From contig NZ_QEIJ01000003.1 of assembly GCF_003095395.1 (NCBI RefSeq), positions 124,001-188,000 of the forward strand: a stretch of 64,000 nt of DNA, given 5' to 3'. The DNA comes from Microbacterium sp. Gd 4-13 (GTDB lineage: Bacteria; Actinomycetota; Actinomycetes; Actinomycetales; Microbacteriaceae). Of the stretch, positions 63,270 to 64,000 are shown piece by piece. The translations under genes were made by a program, and so were the position numbers. Each line of letters starts with the position of its first letter. The first letter of the stretch is position 1. The notes under the pieces were generated by a model. The model searched no databases. It was not told the origin of the DNA and saw only the letters and a program-made list of their open reading frames with translations.

Positions 63270-63920
63270 ATGACGAACGCCGATCGCCCCTCTCTCTCCG
63301 GCGACGAGACCCTCGAGCTGCCGGAGTTCGACGCTCCTCCCGCGGCGCCCCTCCCCCTCGCCCAGCGCTGGCTCGCCGACGCCCGGGAGCGCGGAGTGAG
63401 CGAGCCGCTGTCGATGACGTTGGCGACGGCCTCCGCCGACGGGGTCGTCTCGGCGCGCACGGTCGACGTGAAGCGGATCGACGAGCGCGGTCTCGTCTTC
63501 GGCTCCTCGACCCGCAGCCCGAAGGGGCGGCAGCTCGGCGAGAACCCGCATGCGGCGCTCCAGGTGTACTGGCGCGAGACGATGCAGCAGCTGCGGTTCG
63601 AAGGCCGGATCGAGACGCTGACGGATGCGGAGTCCGACGCGCTGTTCGCCGACCGCTCGCCGAAATCGCGCGCGGCGACCGCGGTGGCGCAGCAATCGGT
63701 GCCGTTCGCCGACGCGTCGACGCTCGCCGCACTGATCGAGGAGGCCGACGGCATGCTCGACCGCTTCGGCGACGACGTGCCGCGACCGTCCGACTGGGTC
63801 GCGTACCGCGTCGTGCCCGCCACGGTCGAGTTCTGGCACGGGAGCCGGGATCGCATGCATCGGCGGCTGCGGTATGTCGCGATCGGCCACGGCTGGCGCG
63901 CAGAGCGCCTCCAGCCGTGA
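63270..63920 (+). CDS. pyridoxine/pyridoxamine 5'-phosphate oxidase family
   Basis: FMN-dependent oxidase expected to make pyridoxal 5'-phosphate. The 216-aa protein has the FMN-binding region SARTVDVKRIDERGLVFGSSTRSPKGRQLGENPHAALQVYWRE, QLRFEGRIETL, a helical insert with SPKSRAATAVAQQS and the C-terminal signature VEFWHGSRDRMHRRLRYV, where substrate-binding Arg and His lie. These match PdxH, though PdxH usually ends W...RLAP; here it ends ERLQP. Actinobacteria also have PdxST, so this may be a salvage enzyme. Confidence 0.88.
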   Translation: MTNADRPSLSGDETLELPEFDAPPAAPLPLAQRWLADARERGVSEPLSMTLATASADGVVSARTVDVKRIDERGLVFGSSTRSPKGRQLGENPHAALQVYWRETMQQLRFEGRIETLTDAESDALFADRSPKSRAATAVAQQSVPFADASTLAALIEEADGMLDRFGDDVPRPSDWVAYRVVPATVEFWHGSRDRMHRRLRYVAIGHGWRAERLQP

Positions 63921-63932
63921 CCCGCGCGTGCG

Positions 63933-63938
63933 TAGCAT
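63933..63938 (+). promoter_or_regulatory. -10 box of the gene at 63946 (leaderless)
   Basis: TAGCAT is 7 nt before the ATG at 63946. Confidence 0.4.
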
Positions 63939-63945
63939 CGAGCGC

Positions 63946-64000
63946 ATGACCTCCGCCACCGACACGACCGCCGCCCTCCTCGCCGCGGCCGACGAGCTCG
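63946..64000 (+). CDS. start of an unidentified gene, cut by the window end
   Basis: An ATG with a -10-like TAGCAT 7 nt upstream opens a frame MTSATDTTAALLAAADEL that runs past the window edge. Only 18 residues are visible, too few to identify. Confidence 0.4.
   Translation, partial: MTSATDTTAALLAAADEL

Overview
The window is high-G+C actinobacterial chromosome. Gene content and order point to Microbacteriaceae, most likely Microbacterium or a close relative. The main reasons are the order argS-lysA-hom-thrC-thrB-rho-prfA...prmC-tsaC-wecA-atpI-atpBEFHAGDC, frequent GTG starts, many -10-like boxes placed 6-7 nt before a start codon (leaderless mRNAs), and heavy over-representation of the 9-mer GGATGCTGC. 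It is mostly ordinary core chromosome. I see no insertion sequence, prophage, integrase or CRISPR array.

Layout: (1) 1-3990: 3' end of a MurE-like Mur ligase, dxr, an FKBP-type lipoprotein isomerase and a PlsC-like acyltransferase. (2) 3988-11851: a glycerol/dihydroxyacetone block. It holds the PTS-dependent DHA kinase dhaKLM, a SorC-type regulator, glpD, glpF and glpK, and three similar operator-like palindromes (one before dhaK, two between the regulator and glpD). (3) 11852-22580: OsmC, asparaginase II, an amino-acid permease with a saccharopine-dehydrogenase-like enzyme, an orphan EccC/FtsK-like ATPase with a PP2C phosphatase, an aldo-keto reductase, a DUF5684-like membrane protein and YaaA. 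(4) 22654-32990, minus strand: the ATP synthase operon, atpI, wecA-like, tsaC and prmC. (5) 33097-36141, plus strand: cysK, cysE and an amidase, inserted into the otherwise conserved minus-strand block. (6) 36282-47977, minus strand: prfA, rho, thrB, thrC, hom, lysA, two DUF2993 paralogues and argS. (7) 48035-57059: a transglutaminase, an MFS exporter with an AraC regulator, tRNA-Arg(CCG), and an extracytoplasmic copper/heme module (His/Met-rich membrane protein, CopC-like, PCu(A)C-like, Tat-dependent DyP peroxidase, PepSY protein). (8) 57138-64000: rtcB with a short upstream ORF and a terminator-like hairpin, a DUF222/HNH endonuclease, small proteins, RNase HI, YaeQ and a PdxH-like oxidase.

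How the genes fit together: glycerol entering through GlpF is phosphorylated by GlpK and oxidised by GlpD, while DHA is phosphorylated by DhaKLM using PTS phosphate. The regulator between the two sets probably controls both. The lysA-hom-thrC-thrB run makes lysine and threonine, and cysE-cysK makes cysteine. The copper/DyP cluster resembles the Streptomyces DtpA/ECuC arrangement and is the most distinctive accessory module. The most interesting small-scale signals are the dha/glp operators, the possible attenuator before rtcB, the leaderless promoters and the GGATGCTGC 9-mer.
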